The notes: generated from the letters alone by a model not told the origin. Positions 9,050 to 19,634 are shown, numbered from the stretch's first letter. The stretch is DNA of 64,000 bases from Pseudomonas pohangensis (GCF_900105995.1 NZ_LT629785.1:1736001-1800000), one strand, 5' to 3'. Numbers and translations: made by a program.

Positions 9050-9580
9050 CGGGCAAACTCCTTGAATTGGAGCCGCGAACTTTGCCGCAACATTGTTACA
9101 GGCCGGTTAAGGCAAAATGACAAATAGACTCTGTGACGAACTGCCCTGCCCGATCCCGATGGCCGCAGGCGCTGCTTATCAGTAATCCGGCTTTTGCAAA
9201 ACACCCGGCGCCCTGCCAGCATGATGAAGATCGGGGCCAGCGCCGGCTCGTGGCCTGGCGCTGGCAGTTACCCCCGCAATGCAGTTCGCAGGCATAGCCG
9301 GAAGGCAGCATGCCAGACGGATCTGACCGTTTTATGACGGTTTGAAACGGCTTGACCCGCTGATTTGTGACACGCAAATTGTGCGCAACAGTGCTTCGGC
9401 GGCTGCCTGTTGCAGCCTGTCTGGCTACCGTGGATTGTCTGGAGCAGACCCCGGTGCGCCGTGTACCATCGACCGGCACTGTCACCAGAAACTGCACCGT
9501 CCATTGGTGCAGCAACCCACCCGACTGCTGCAACGGTCTGTTGTTTATGGTCCACCAGCATCACTTGCATGGAACCTGCA
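9050..9580. other. Divergent intergenic region pstS/ppnN
   Basis: A 531-bp gap holding the regulatory region of the pst operon. It contains the Pho box listed separately and a 9-bp inverted repeat (9236-9244 with 9257-9265, 12-nt loop) inside the probable pstS leader. No convincing protein-coding gene is present; the open frames here lack ribosome binding sites and family resemblance. Confidence 0.6.
9323..9340 (-). promoter_or_regulatory. Pho box (PhoB binding site)
   Basis: Read on the minus strand the site is CCGTCATAAAACGGTCAG. It matches the two 7-bp units plus AT-rich 4-bp spacer of the enterobacterial Pho box at 15 of 18 positions. It points toward pstS but lies about 274 bp from its start codon, implying a long leader or an additional closer promoter. 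Confidence 0.65.
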
Positions 9581-10969
9581 ATGCCCCCAAGAAATGTAAT
9601 CAACGCCCGGGTCAGCCCCAAGGGCAGCCTCGAAACCCTCTCCCACCGTGAAGTACAGCAACTCAGCGAAGCCGGCTCGGACAGCCTGTACAAGCTGTTT
9701 CGTCAATGCGCCCTGGCGATCCTCAATACCGGTTCGCACATCGACAATGCCAAGACCGTCATGGATGCCTTTCTGGACTTTGATGTGCGCATCCATCAAC
9801 AGGATCGCGGCGTCTATCTGGAGCTGCTCAACGCCCCGGCAGATGCTTTCGTTGACGGCGAGATGATTACCAGTACCCGCGAGATGCTGTTCAGCGCCCT
9901 GCGCGACATCGTCTACACCGAGAACGAGCTGCAAAGCCGGCGCATCGATCTCAGCGACTCCCAGGGCATCACCGACTACGTCTTCCATCTGCTGCGCAAC
10001 GCCCGCACCCTGCGCCCGGATGTCGAGCCGAAGATCGTGGTCTGCTGGGGCGGCCATTCGGTCAGCGGCGAAGAGTACAAATACAGCAAGACCGTCGGCC
10101 ATGAACTGGGCCTGCGCAAACTGGATATCTGCACCGGTTGCGGGCCGGGCGTGATGAAGGGACCAATGAAAGGCGCCACCATCAGCCATGCCAAGCAACG
10201 CCTCACCGGCAGCCGCTATCTGGGGCTGACCGAGCCCGGCATCATCGCTGCCGAAGCACCCAATCCGATCGTCAACGAACTGGTGATTCTGCCGGACATC
10301 GAGAAACGTCTGGAAGCCTTCGTGCGCGTCGGCCACGGCATCATCGTGTTCCCCGGCGGCGTCGGCACTGCCGAGGAGTTTCTCTATCTGCTGGGCATTC
10401 TGCTGCACCCAAACAACCGCGACATCCCCTTCCCGGTCATCCTCACCGGGCCAAAGAGCGCCGCCCCCTACATCGAACAGTTGCACGCCTTTGTCGGCGC
10501 GACACTGGGCCAGGCCGCCCAGCGCCTCTATCAGGTCATCATCGACGACCCGGTGCAGGTAGCCACGCAGATGGCCCGGGGCCTGAAGGAGGTCAAGCAA
10601 TTCCGCCGCGAGCGCAACGACGCCTACCATTTCAACTGGTTGCTGAAAATCGACGAAAGCTTTCAACGGCCCTTCGACCCGAACCACGCCAACATGGCCA
10701 GCCTGCAACTCAGCCGCGACCTGCCACCCCACGAACTGGCGTCCAACCTGCGCCGCGCCTTTTCCGGCATCGTCGCCGGCAATGTGAAAGACAAGGGCAT
10801 CCGCCTGATCGAACAACACGGCTGTTACGAAATCCACGGCGAAGCCGCCGTGATGCGGCCGCTGGACCAGCTGTTGCAGTCCTTCGTCGCGCAGAACCGC
10901 ATGAAGCTGCCGGGTGGCGTGGCCTACGAACCGTGCTACCGGATGGTAAGCAGCGAGCTGGCCTGCTGA
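9581..10969 (+). CDS. ppnN: Nucleotide 5'-monophosphate nucleosidase PpnN (LOG family)
   Basis: 462-residue cytosolic enzyme that hydrolyses purine and pyrimidine nucleoside monophosphates to base and ribose phosphate. The central LOG/Rossmann domain has the PGGVGTAEE motif with the catalytic Glu. The N-terminal (DUF4478-like) and C-terminal (DUF3412-like) extensions match E. coli PpnN (YgdH), about the same size. The ATG at 9581 is chosen because a GGAA lies 7-10 nt upstream; an ATG at 9569 has no Shine-Dalgarno. In E. coli the enzyme is stimulated by (p)ppGpp. It is convergent with katG across a shared terminator. Confidence 0.93.
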   Translation: MPPRNVINARVSPKGSLETLSHREVQQLSEAGSDSLYKLFRQCALAILNTGSHIDNAKTVMDAFLDFDVRIHQQDRGVYLELLNAPADAFVDGEMITSTREMLFSALRDIVYTENELQSRRIDLSDSQGITDYVFHLLRNARTLRPDVEPKIVVCWGGHSVSGEEYKYSKTVGHELGLRKLDICTGCGPGVMKGPMKGATISHAKQRLTGSRYLGLTEPGIIAAEAPNPIVNELVILPDIEKRLEAFVRVGHGIIVFPGGVGTAEEFLYLLGILLHPNNRDIPFPVILTGPKSAAPYIEQLHAFVGATLGQAAQRLYQVIIDDPVQVATQMARGLKEVKQFRRERNDAYHFNWLLKIDESFQRPFDPNHANMASLQLSRDLPPHELASNLRRAFSGIVAGNVKDKGIRLIEQHGCYEIHGEAAVMRPLDQLLQSFVAQNRMKLPGGVAYEPCYRMVSSELAC

Positions 10970-11012
10970 CAGCAGCTTCCGCCAACACCGTTACCGCTGC
11001 AAATGCGCAGAT

Positions 11013-11051
11013 AAAAAAAGGCCGGGCAGCAAGTGTGCTGCCCGGCCTTTT
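11013..11051. terminator. Bidirectional terminator ppnN/katG
   Basis: A perfect 12-bp stem (11020-11031 with 11036-11047), 4-nt loop, flanked by seven A residues on one side and four T residues on the other, placed between two convergent genes. It can end transcription from both strands. Confidence 0.93.
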
Positions 11052-11088
11052 GTCACCCGGATTGCGGCGGGTTGCCCCGCCGTTGCAG

Positions 11089-13263
<2,175 letters not shown>

Positions 13264-13286
13264 CTCATTCTCCTTTCTTTACGTTG

Positions 13287-13326
13287 TCAGCCTTGGTGGC
13301 TGAATAAGCGGCATTCGAATGCCGCT
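13287..13326 (-). other. Tandem hairpins in katG leader
   Basis: Two adjacent inverted repeats lie 24-63 bp upstream of the katG start codon: a 6-bp stem (13287-13292 with 13298-13303) and the perfect 20-bp palindrome AGCGGCATTCGAATGCCGCT (13307-13326, stem 8, loop 4). They may form mRNA structure, or the palindrome may bind a dimeric regulator. The rest of the 271-bp gap to 13534 shows no gene. Confidence 0.5.
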
Positions 13327-13534
13327 CCAGACATCTAGAAATCAATCGTTCCAGCTACTGCAGTGCCTAAAACTGTGCGCCAATCCGGTGCGAGAAGAAA
13401 GTGCATTGCGGTCTAAACAATTCAATCTCCATGATAGGAAAAAGTCATCGCCGGTAATTAATCCGGATCAATAGAAATGGATATCGGCCAGTGCCGTGCG
13501 GGCAAACAGACCCGGTGCCTTGAGCATGCTCACC

Positions 13535-14029
13535 TCAATTGCCGAACCGGGCGATCCAGTCCGCATGGGCCGGATGCTGGATGGCTTTGGGCCGCAGCGC
13601 CTGCACCAGACTGATGGCCTCAGGGCGAGCAATTCCCAGCTCGATCAGGATGCGTGCGGCTATCAGCCCGGTGCGCCCGGAACCGCCCTTGCAGTGAATG
13701 GCGATGGCTTGGTCGGCGGCCAGCAACCCGGCAATCTGTGCCATGGCGGCCGGCCAGGCTGCGTCGAAATCCGCCTGCGGCACCTGCTCGTCGGCCACCG
13801 GCAAGTGCAGCCAGAGCAACCCTTGCGCGGCGCAGCGGGCAGGCAAGTCACTGGCGGCGTTTTGCGCCAGTTCGGCGGCTGGCATCAGCGTCAGCACGGC
13901 GCTGGCACCCGCCTGTTTCAGGCTGCTCAGGGCGCTGTCGATGCTGCTGTCCCTGGTGCCGGGGCAAGGCGTAAAGATCAACCGGCCGGGACGGTTGGGG
14001 ATACTGAGGAGGTCAAAAGGGTGAGACAT
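13535..14029 (-). CDS. Dual-specificity/tyrosine phosphatase-like protein of the ars operon
   Basis: 164 residues with the protein-tyrosine-phosphatase P-loop HCKGGSGRTG (CX5R), placing it in the cyclin-dependent kinase inhibitor/DSP-like phosphatase group and not in the low-molecular-weight ArsC group. It is the last gene of the minus-strand ars unit, 18 bp after arsH. A role in arsenate or phosphate-ester handling is inferred only from context; a conserved cysteine P-loop could also bind arsenate. Confidence 0.75.
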   Translation of the reverse strand: MSHPFDLLSIPNRPGRLIFTPCPGTRDSSIDSALSSLKQAGASAVLTLMPAAELAQNAASDLPARCAAQGLLWLHLPVADEQVPQADFDAAWPAAMAQIAGLLAADQAIAIHCKGGSGRTGLIAARILIELGIARPEAISLVQALRPKAIQHPAHADWIARFGN

Positions 14030-14047
14030 GTTGATTGATCCTTGAAG

Positions 14048-14758
14048 TTAGATGGAAGCCTGATTGACCCGCTGACTCAGCTGCTCGGCGGACTCCTTGC
14101 GCTCGGAATAGCGGTCCACCAGATAGCCGGCATGGCCGCGCAGCAGCAGGGTGAACTTGACCAGCTCCTCCATCACGTCCACCACGCGGTCGTAATAGGC
14201 CGAGGGCTTCATCCGCCCGGCGTCGTCAAACTCGAGAAAGGCCTTGGCCACGGAAGACTGGTTGGGGATGGTGAACATGCGCATCCAGCGCCCGAGTACG
14301 CGCATCTGGTTCAACGCATTGAAGGATTGCGAACCGCCGCAGACCTGCATCAGTGCCAGGGTCTTGCCCTGACTCGGCCGCACCGCGCCCATGCTCAGGG
14401 GAATCCAGTCGACCTGCGCCTTGAACACCGCGCTCATCGCACCGTGGCGCTCCGGCGAACACCAGACCATGCCCTCGCTCCACAGCACCAGCTCGCGCAA
14501 CTCCTGCACCTTGGGGTGATCCTCGGGGGCATCGTCGGGCAATGGCAGGCCAGCGGGGTTGAAGATGCGCGTCTCGGCACCGAACTGCTCGAGCAAGCGG
14601 GCTGCCTCTTCGCTCAGCAGGCGGCTGTAGGAGCGCGCCCGGTTGGAGCCGTACAGCAGCAGAATCCGTGGCTTGTGTTGCGCCACCGGCCTGGCCAGCT
14701 GCTCAAGCCCCTGCAGATCAAGCAACGCGCTTTCGATATTTGGCAGTTCGGGGTGCAT
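14048..14758 (-). CDS. arsH: ArsH NADPH-dependent FMN oxidoreductase
   Basis: A 236-residue flavodoxin-fold protein. LLYGSNRARSYSRLL is the FMN phosphate-binding loop typical of ArsH, and CSPERHGAMSAVFKAQVDW is the highly conserved family motif. ArsH oxidises trivalent organoarsenicals (for example methylarsenite) to less toxic pentavalent forms. The ATG at 14758 is chosen because the upstream extension overlaps arsC. It lies 14 bp after arsC. Confidence 0.95.
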   Translation of the reverse strand: MHPELPNIESALLDLQGLEQLARPVAQHKPRILLLYGSNRARSYSRLLSEEAARLLEQFGAETRIFNPAGLPLPDDAPEDHPKVQELRELVLWSEGMVWCSPERHGAMSAVFKAQVDWIPLSMGAVRPSQGKTLALMQVCGGSQSFNALNQMRVLGRWMRMFTIPNQSSVAKAFLEFDDAGRMKPSAYYDRVVDVMEELVKFTLLLRGHAGYLVDRYSERKESAEQLSQRVNQASI

Positions 14759-14772
14759 AAAATCTCCTGACC

Positions 14773-15243
14773 TCAGAGGCTGCCGATCCGGCGCACTTCG
14801 GCCTGTAGTGCCTCGCGGTCGAGGGTGCCCGGCTGGCTGGCGAAGAAAGCCGCAAGGCGATTGCGGATTCTCTCCAGGGTGGCATCGAAGGCAGCGTCGA
14901 TCTGCGCGGGCGTGCCGGCCAGTTCGGAAGGATCGGCCAGGCCCCAGTGCGCCTTCAGGGCGGGCCCGAAGAACACCGGACATGCATCCCCGGCGGCCTT
15001 GTCGCACACGGTAATCACCAGCTCCGGGGCCAGCCCGGCGTGGGCCTCGACAGCCTTGCTGCTGAGGCCGTCAGTGGCCACGCCGGCACGGCGCAAGGCT
15101 GCCAGCGCCTGCGCATTTACCTCGCCCCGCGGCTGGCTGCCGGCGCTGCAGGCTTGCATGCCTGGCGGCGCCAGGTGATTGAACAGTGCCTCGCAAAGGA
15201 TGCTGCGGCAACTGTTGGCGGTGCAGAGAAACAGGACGTTCAT
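14773..15243 (-). CDS. arsC: Arsenate reductase ArsC (low-MW phosphatase fold), second copy
   Basis: 156 residues with the N-terminal P-loop CTANSCRS (CX5R) of thioredoxin/glutaredoxin-linked arsenate reductases. The redox Cys pair further along (TVCDKAAGDACP) matches the three-cysteine mechanism in which the oxidised enzyme is recycled. The C-terminal helical tail (residues about 110-156) is longer than in the first copy. Cytosolic; reduces arsenate to arsenite for export by ACR3. Confidence 0.92.
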   Translation of the reverse strand: MNVLFLCTANSCRSILCEALFNHLAPPGMQACSAGSQPRGEVNAQALAALRRAGVATDGLSSKAVEAHAGLAPELVITVCDKAAGDACPVFFGPALKAHWGLADPSELAGTPAQIDAAFDATLERIRNRLAAFFASQPGTLDREALQAEVRRIGSL

Positions 15244-15264
15244 AGCGGATTCCGTTCGTTGAGT

Positions 15265-15621
15265 TCAGCTGCAGATATTCTGCCGCTCGGGACGATTGCG
15301 CATGTTCTGCAGCTTTTCGCTGTTGTCCGCCAACCAGGCCTGATTGGCCTGCACGATCAATTGCAGCAGTTGTTGCACCCATTCGGGCAGCTGCGGGTGC
15401 AGACGGTAGTACACCCACTGTCCGCACCGCCGATCTTCCAGCAGGCCGCAACTGCGCAATTGCGCCAGATGCCGGGAAATCTTCGGCTGGCTGTCTGCCA
15501 GCGCCGTGCTCAGCTCGCAAACGCACAGCTCGCCTTCGGCGGCGATCAACAGGGTCATGCGCGCACGGGTGTCATCGGCCAGGCATTTGAAAACAGTGGT
15601 GGGGCTTAGTGGTTCTGGCAT
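15265..15621 (-). CDS. arsR: ArsR family arsenic-responsive repressor
   Basis: 118-residue winged-helix repressor. ELCVCEL at residues 31-37 carries the Cys33/Cys35 pair at the start of the recognition region that senses arsenite in E. coli-type ArsR, followed by the HTH SQPKISRHLAQLR. Arsenite binding should release the operator between the two divergent ars units. It sits between the two arsC genes. Confidence 0.95.
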   Translation of the reverse strand: MPEPLSPTTVFKCLADDTRARMTLLIAAEGELCVCELSTALADSQPKISRHLAQLRSCGLLEDRRCGQWVYYRLHPQLPEWVQQLLQLIVQANQAWLADNSEKLQNMRNRPERQNICS

Positions 15622-15628
15622 GCGAACC

Positions 15629-16042
15629 TCAGCGTTTGCTCTTCACCAGGACGAACATCTTGATGCGTTCGTGAATCTCGTGAAGGGTCTGCGAATAGGC
15701 ATTGGCGTTCTGGCTGGCGGCAGGGTCTTCGAAGTTCCAGGCGATGTACTCGCCGGCCCCCGGCAGGGTGCTGCATTCAAACGAAGATTTATCGCACAGG
15801 GTAATGATGTAATCGAAACGCTGGTGGGCAAACTCTTCCAGGGGTTTGCTGCGCAGACCATCGCAGGCCACGCCCAACTGCTGCAGCGAGTGAATTGCGC
15901 GCTGGTCAACTTCATCGGGCTGGGTGCCGGCACTAAAAACCTCATAGCGCTGCGCTGCCGTGTGGCGCAATAGGGCTTCGGCCATTTGCGAGCGGGCTGA
16001 ATTGGCCACGCAGAGAAACAGTACCCGGGTTTTCGACGTCAT
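15629..16042 (-). CDS. arsC: Arsenate reductase ArsC (low-MW phosphatase fold), first copy
   Basis: 137 residues; P-loop CVANSARS near the N-terminus, then the LCDKSSFECSTLPG segment with two more cysteines, consistent with a thioredoxin-dependent arsenate reductase, and WNFEDPA typical of the family. First gene of the minus-strand ars operon, 7 bp upstream of arsR. It differs clearly from the second arsC and is not a recent duplicate. Confidence 0.92.
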   Translation of the reverse strand: MTSKTRVLFLCVANSARSQMAEALLRHTAAQRYEVFSAGTQPDEVDQRAIHSLQQLGVACDGLRSKPLEEFAHQRFDYIITLCDKSSFECSTLPGAGEYIAWNFEDPAASQNANAYSQTLHEIHERIKMFVLVKSKR

Positions 16043-16060
16043 TTCAGCAGCTCCCGATAA

Positions 16061-16108
16061 ATTCGATTTGGTGAATATATTGCCAATCGTATATATTGTA
16101 AATCGAAT
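16061..16108. promoter_or_regulatory. ars divergent promoter/operator
   Basis: AT-rich core of the 116-bp gap between arsC and the arsO-like gene. It contains a perfect 9-bp inverted repeat, ATTCGATTT (16061-16069) and AAATCGAAT (16100-16108), and inside it a direct repeat ATATATTG (16075-16082 and 16091-16098). The position and sequence type fit an ArsR-controlled divergent promoter. Confidence 0.65.
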
Positions 16109-16158
16109 ATCTTATCGACCCTGCAGCAGCAACCAGCGAGCAGACAAGGAGCGATTGC

Positions 16159-17232
16159 ATGAGCGCACATCAGCCTGTGGATGTGCTGATTATCGGTGGC
16201 GGCCAGGCCGCGCTGAGCACAGCCTACTTTCTGCGGCGCACGCAATTGTCGTATCTGCTGCTGGATGACCAGCTCCAGCCCGGTGGTGCCTGGCAGCATG
16301 GCTGGGATTCACTGCGCTTATTCTCCCCCGCCACCTGGAGTTCCATCGCCGGCTGGCAGATGCCCAACTCCGAGCCCGGCTACCCGCATCGTGATGCGGT
16401 GATCGACTATCTCACCCGCTACGAGGCGCGCTATCAACTACCCATTCTGCGTCCGCAGCATGTCGATTCGGTGACACGCCAGAATGGCCTCTTTGTCGTA
16501 CAGGCCGGCGACCGCCAATGGCGCTGCCGTGCCCTGGTCAGCGCCACCGGCACCTGGAGCAAGCCGTTTATCCCTGCCTACCCCGGCAGCGCGCAGTTTG
16601 CCGGGCAGCAGTTGCATTCGGCGCAGTACCGCAACCCGCAGGCATTTGCCGGTAAACGGGTGCTGGTGGTAGGCGGCGGTAACTCGGGGGCACAGATTCT
16701 CGCCGAAGTCTCGAAAGTGGCTGAGACCCTGTGGATCACGCCGGAGCCGCCGGCCTTTCTGCCCGACGAGGTTGATGGCCGGGTGCTGTTCAAGCGCGCC
16801 ACCGAACGCTGGAAGGCCCAGCAGGAAGGCCGCGTGATCGAGCAACCGGTGGGCGGCCTGGGCGATATCGTGATGGTCGAGCCGGTACGTGAAGCCCGCG
16901 AACGCGGGGTGCTGGTGACCGAGCGGCCGTTTCAGCGCTTCACGGCAAACGGTGTGGAGTGGGCCGATGGCCGCCGCGAAGCCGTGGATGTGGTGATCTG
17001 GTGCACGGGTTTTCGCCCGGCGCTGGATCACCTGCAAGACCTCGGTGTGCTGGAAGCCGATGGCCGGATCGCCGTCGCTGGCACCCGCGCCTGCAAGCAG
17101 CCCGGGTTGTGGCTGGTCGGTTATGGCGAATGGACCGGGGCCGCCTCGGCCACCCTGATCGGCGTAACCCGCACCGCGCGCAGCACCGTCAGTGAAATAA
17201 CCGCTGCCCTGCAGGGCGATACAGATCAATAA
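16159..17232 (+). CDS. arsO: ArsO-like flavin-dependent monooxygenase
   Basis: 357 residues with two dinucleotide-binding motifs: IIGGGQAALS near residues 11-20 for FAD and VVGGGNSGAQI near 171-181 for NADPH, plus the CTGFRP motif close to the C-terminus, as in flavin monooxygenases. Proteins of this type are repeatedly linked to ars operons under the name ArsO; their exact substrate is not settled. First gene of the plus-strand ars unit. The 51-bp gap to the ACR3 gene carries that gene's own ribosome binding site. Confidence 0.8.
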   Translation: MSAHQPVDVLIIGGGQAALSTAYFLRRTQLSYLLLDDQLQPGGAWQHGWDSLRLFSPATWSSIAGWQMPNSEPGYPHRDAVIDYLTRYEARYQLPILRPQHVDSVTRQNGLFVVQAGDRQWRCRALVSATGTWSKPFIPAYPGSAQFAGQQLHSAQYRNPQAFAGKRVLVVGGGNSGAQILAEVSKVAETLWITPEPPAFLPDEVDGRVLFKRATERWKAQQEGRVIEQPVGGLGDIVMVEPVREARERGVLVTERPFQRFTANGVEWADGRREAVDVVIWCTGFRPALDHLQDLGVLEADGRIAVAGTRACKQPGLWLVGYGEWTGAASATLIGVTRTARSTVSEITAALQGDTDQ

Positions 17233-17283
17233 CAGAGCCATCGAGCGCCGCTAGACTTGGCGTTCAGGAGCAAGGAAACCGCA

Positions 17284-18363
17284 ATGTCCAGCCAGTGTGA
17301 AGTGATCGGCAAGCAAGCCGCAGGTGCCCCCTTGGGATTTTTCGAGCGTTTTCTGACGCTCTGGGTATTTCTCTGCATTATCGGCGGCACCCTGCTCGGC
17401 CTGTTCGCCCCCGAGGCGGCGCAAAGCGTGGGTGCGCTGGAAATTGCCCAGGTGAATATCCCGGTGGGGCTGCTGATCTGGGTGATGATCATCCCGATGC
17501 TGATGAAGATCGACTTCAGCGCCATCGGTGAGGTCTATCAGCAGCGCGCGGGGCTGGGCGTGACCCTGAGCGTCAACTGGCTGATCAAGCCCTTCACCAT
17601 GGCCTTCATGGCCTGGCTGTTTCTGCGCCACGTGTTCGCCGGCTGGCTGCCGGCCGAACAGATCGACAGTTACGTGGCCGGACTGATTCTGCTCGGTGCC
17701 GCGCCCTGCACCGCCATGGTGTTCGTCTGGAGCAACCTGTGTAAGGGCAATGCCAACTTCACCCTGACCCAGGTGGCGATCAACGATCTGGTGATGGTGT
17801 TTGCCTTTGCCCCGATCGTCGCCCTGCTGCTGGGCGTGTCATCGATCCCGGTGCCCTGGGACACCCTGTTGTTGTCGGTGGTGATGTATATCGTCATCCC
17901 GCTGGGCATTGCCCAGTTTATCCGCTCCCGCCTGCTGCGCCGGGGCGAGGCCGCGTTGCAGACACAACTGGCACGTATCGGCCCGTTCTCCATCCTCGCC
18001 CTGCTGGCCACACTGGTACTGCTGTTCTCCTTCCAGGGGCAGACCATCGTTGCCCAGCCCTTGATCATCGCCATGCTGGCGGTGCCGATTTTGCTGCAGA
18101 CCCTGTTGATTGCCGCGCTCGGTTACTGGATGTGCCGCCAGCTCAGGGTGCGCCATGACATTGCCGGACCGGCAGCGATGATTGGCGCCTCGAACTTCTT
18201 CGAACTGGCGGTGGCAGTGGCCATCGCGCTCTACGGCTTCGACTCCGGTGCCGCGTTGGCCACCGTGGTCGGCGTACTGATCGAGGTCCCGGTAATGCTC
18301 TGGCTGGTACGCATGGTCAATAACAGCAAGGGCTGGTACGAACGCAACCAGCTGCAGAATTAG
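17284..18363 (+). CDS. acr3: ACR3-family arsenite efflux permease
   Basis: 359 residues with about ten hydrophobic segments. The motif LGAAPCTAMVFVWS contains the essential membrane Cys of ACR3 transporters, and IGASNFFELAVAVAI is another signature. It exports arsenite using the proton motive force. The ATG at 17284 follows AAGGAAA by a good distance; the longer TTG reading is not needed. It lies between the arsO-like gene and a second permease. Confidence 0.95.
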   Translation: MSSQCEVIGKQAAGAPLGFFERFLTLWVFLCIIGGTLLGLFAPEAAQSVGALEIAQVNIPVGLLIWVMIIPMLMKIDFSAIGEVYQQRAGLGVTLSVNWLIKPFTMAFMAWLFLRHVFAGWLPAEQIDSYVAGLILLGAAPCTAMVFVWSNLCKGNANFTLTQVAINDLVMVFAFAPIVALLLGVSSIPVPWDTLLLSVVMYIVIPLGIAQFIRSRLLRRGEAALQTQLARIGPFSILALLATLVLLFSFQGQTIVAQPLIIAMLAVPILLQTLLIAALGYWMCRQLRVRHDIAGPAAMIGASNFFELAVAVAIALYGFDSGAALATVVGVLIEVPVMLWLVRMVNNSKGWYERNQLQN

Positions 18364-18372
18364 GGACAGCCC

Positions 18373-19377
18373 ATGGAATTATTCAAATGGTTGAACGACC
18401 AGCTGCTGCGCATGGACTGGCTGGCGTGGCTGGTGCGGGTGCTGCTGGAAGACGGACTGGGCATGGACATGAGCAGCCGCACAGGGGCCAGCCTGCACTT
18501 CTTCATCTTTGACGTGATCAAGATTTTCATCCTGTTGAGCGTACTGATCTTCAGTATTTCCTGGGTGCAGAGCTATTTTCCGCCGGAGCGCACGCGGCGC
18601 ATTCTGGGCGATATGAGCGGTATGAAAGCCAGGCTCAGCGCTGCGTTGCTGGGCACCATCACGCCGTTCTGCTCCTGCTCGTCCATTCCACTGTTTATCG
18701 GTTTCACCAGCTCCGGCTTGCCGCTGGGAGTCACCTTTGCCTTTCTGATCTCCTCGCCGCTGGTGGATCTGGCCTCGGTCATTCTGCTGGCGAGCATCTT
18801 CAACTGGACGATTTCCATCGCCTATGTGCTGATCGGGCTGGTTCTGGCGGTGCTGGGCGGCACGCTGATCAGCCGGGCAAAAATGGAGCGTTACGTCGAG
18901 GCGTTTGTCCTGCACAGCCCGGTGCTCGACATCGCGCAGGCAGAACTGACCCGCGGTGACCGGGCCCGGTTCGCCTGGACCCAGGTCAGCGATATTTTCC
19001 GCAGGGTCTGGCTGTATGTACTGATCGGTGTCGGCATTGGTGCAGCCATTCACAACTGGATTCCGGCGGCCTGGATCGAGGCATTGCTCGGGCAGAACAA
19101 CTGGTGGTCGGTGCCCCTGGCCACTCTGGTCGGCGTACCCATGTATGCCGATATCTTTGGCACCCTGCCGATTGCCGAAGCACTGGTCGGTCAGGGTGTC
19201 GGCCTGGGCACTGCCCTGGCCTTCATGATGGCGGTAACCGCACTGTCCCTGCCCTCCCTGATCATGCTCAAGAAGGTGGTCAAGGCACCCCTGCTGGCGC
19301 TGTTCTTCGGCATCGTGACCGTTGGCATTGTGCTGATCGGCTATCTTTTCAACGCGTTCAGCTACCTGTTCATCTGA
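18373..19377 (+). CDS. arsP: DUF318/ArsP-type permease
   Basis: 334 residues with about eight membrane segments. TPFCSCSSIPLFIGF is the conserved motif of the DUF318 permeases; related ArsP proteins extrude trivalent organoarsenicals and the cysteines in this motif are proposed metalloid ligands. A second conserved segment, GVPMYADIFGTLP, lies in the C-terminal half. Ten bp after acr3. The substrate is inferred from neighbourhood; arsH and ArsP together would give organoarsenical defence. Confidence 0.82.
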   Translation: MELFKWLNDQLLRMDWLAWLVRVLLEDGLGMDMSSRTGASLHFFIFDVIKIFILLSVLIFSISWVQSYFPPERTRRILGDMSGMKARLSAALLGTITPFCSCSSIPLFIGFTSSGLPLGVTFAFLISSPLVDLASVILLASIFNWTISIAYVLIGLVLAVLGGTLISRAKMERYVEAFVLHSPVLDIAQAELTRGDRARFAWTQVSDIFRRVWLYVLIGVGIGAAIHNWIPAAWIEALLGQNNWWSVPLATLVGVPMYADIFGTLPIAEALVGQGVGLGTALAFMMAVTALSLPSLIMLKKVVKAPLLALFFGIVTVGIVLIGYLFNAFSYLFI

Positions 19378-19392
19378 CTTTTGGAGAATGAA

Positions 19393-19629
19393 ATGATCAT
19401 CAAGATTCTTGGTTCCGGCTGCAAGAAATGCATGACCCTGACTGAAAACACACAGGCTGCACTGGCCAACCTTGGGCGCGAAGCGCAAGTGGTCAAGGTG
19501 ACCGACTTCGCCGAAATTGCTGCCCACGGCGTGATGTCGACACCCGCCCTGGCGATAGATGACAAGGTGGTTTCAGTCGGCAAGGTGCTGAGCAGCGAAG
19601 AGATTGAAAAGCTGCTTGCAACCCACTGA
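19393..19629 (+). CDS. Small thioredoxin-fold protein (GCKKC)
   Basis: 78 residues, thioredoxin-like, with a GCKKC redox motif near residue 10 and the cis-Pro segment VMSTPALAID. It belongs to the small redox-active disulfide protein type (TIGR00412-like). TTGGAG lies just upstream of the ATG at 19393. Such proteins are frequently next to DUF318 permeases; it may reduce ArsC or deliver metalloid to the permease, but this is inference. Last gene of the plus-strand ars unit. Confidence 0.85.
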   Translation: MIIKILGSGCKKCMTLTENTQAALANLGREAQVVKVTDFAEIAAHGVMSTPALAIDDKVVSVGKVLSSEEIEKLLATH

Positions 19630-19634
19630 AGCGA

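Noticed and set aside
9117..9139. Second Pho box close to pstS
   Set aside because: ATGACA is present, but the second unit is not at the required 11-bp spacing.
13264..13534. OxyR site upstream of katG
   Set aside because: The spaced ATAG/CTAT tetranucleotide pattern was looked for and not found; only one isolated ATAG-type stretch is present.
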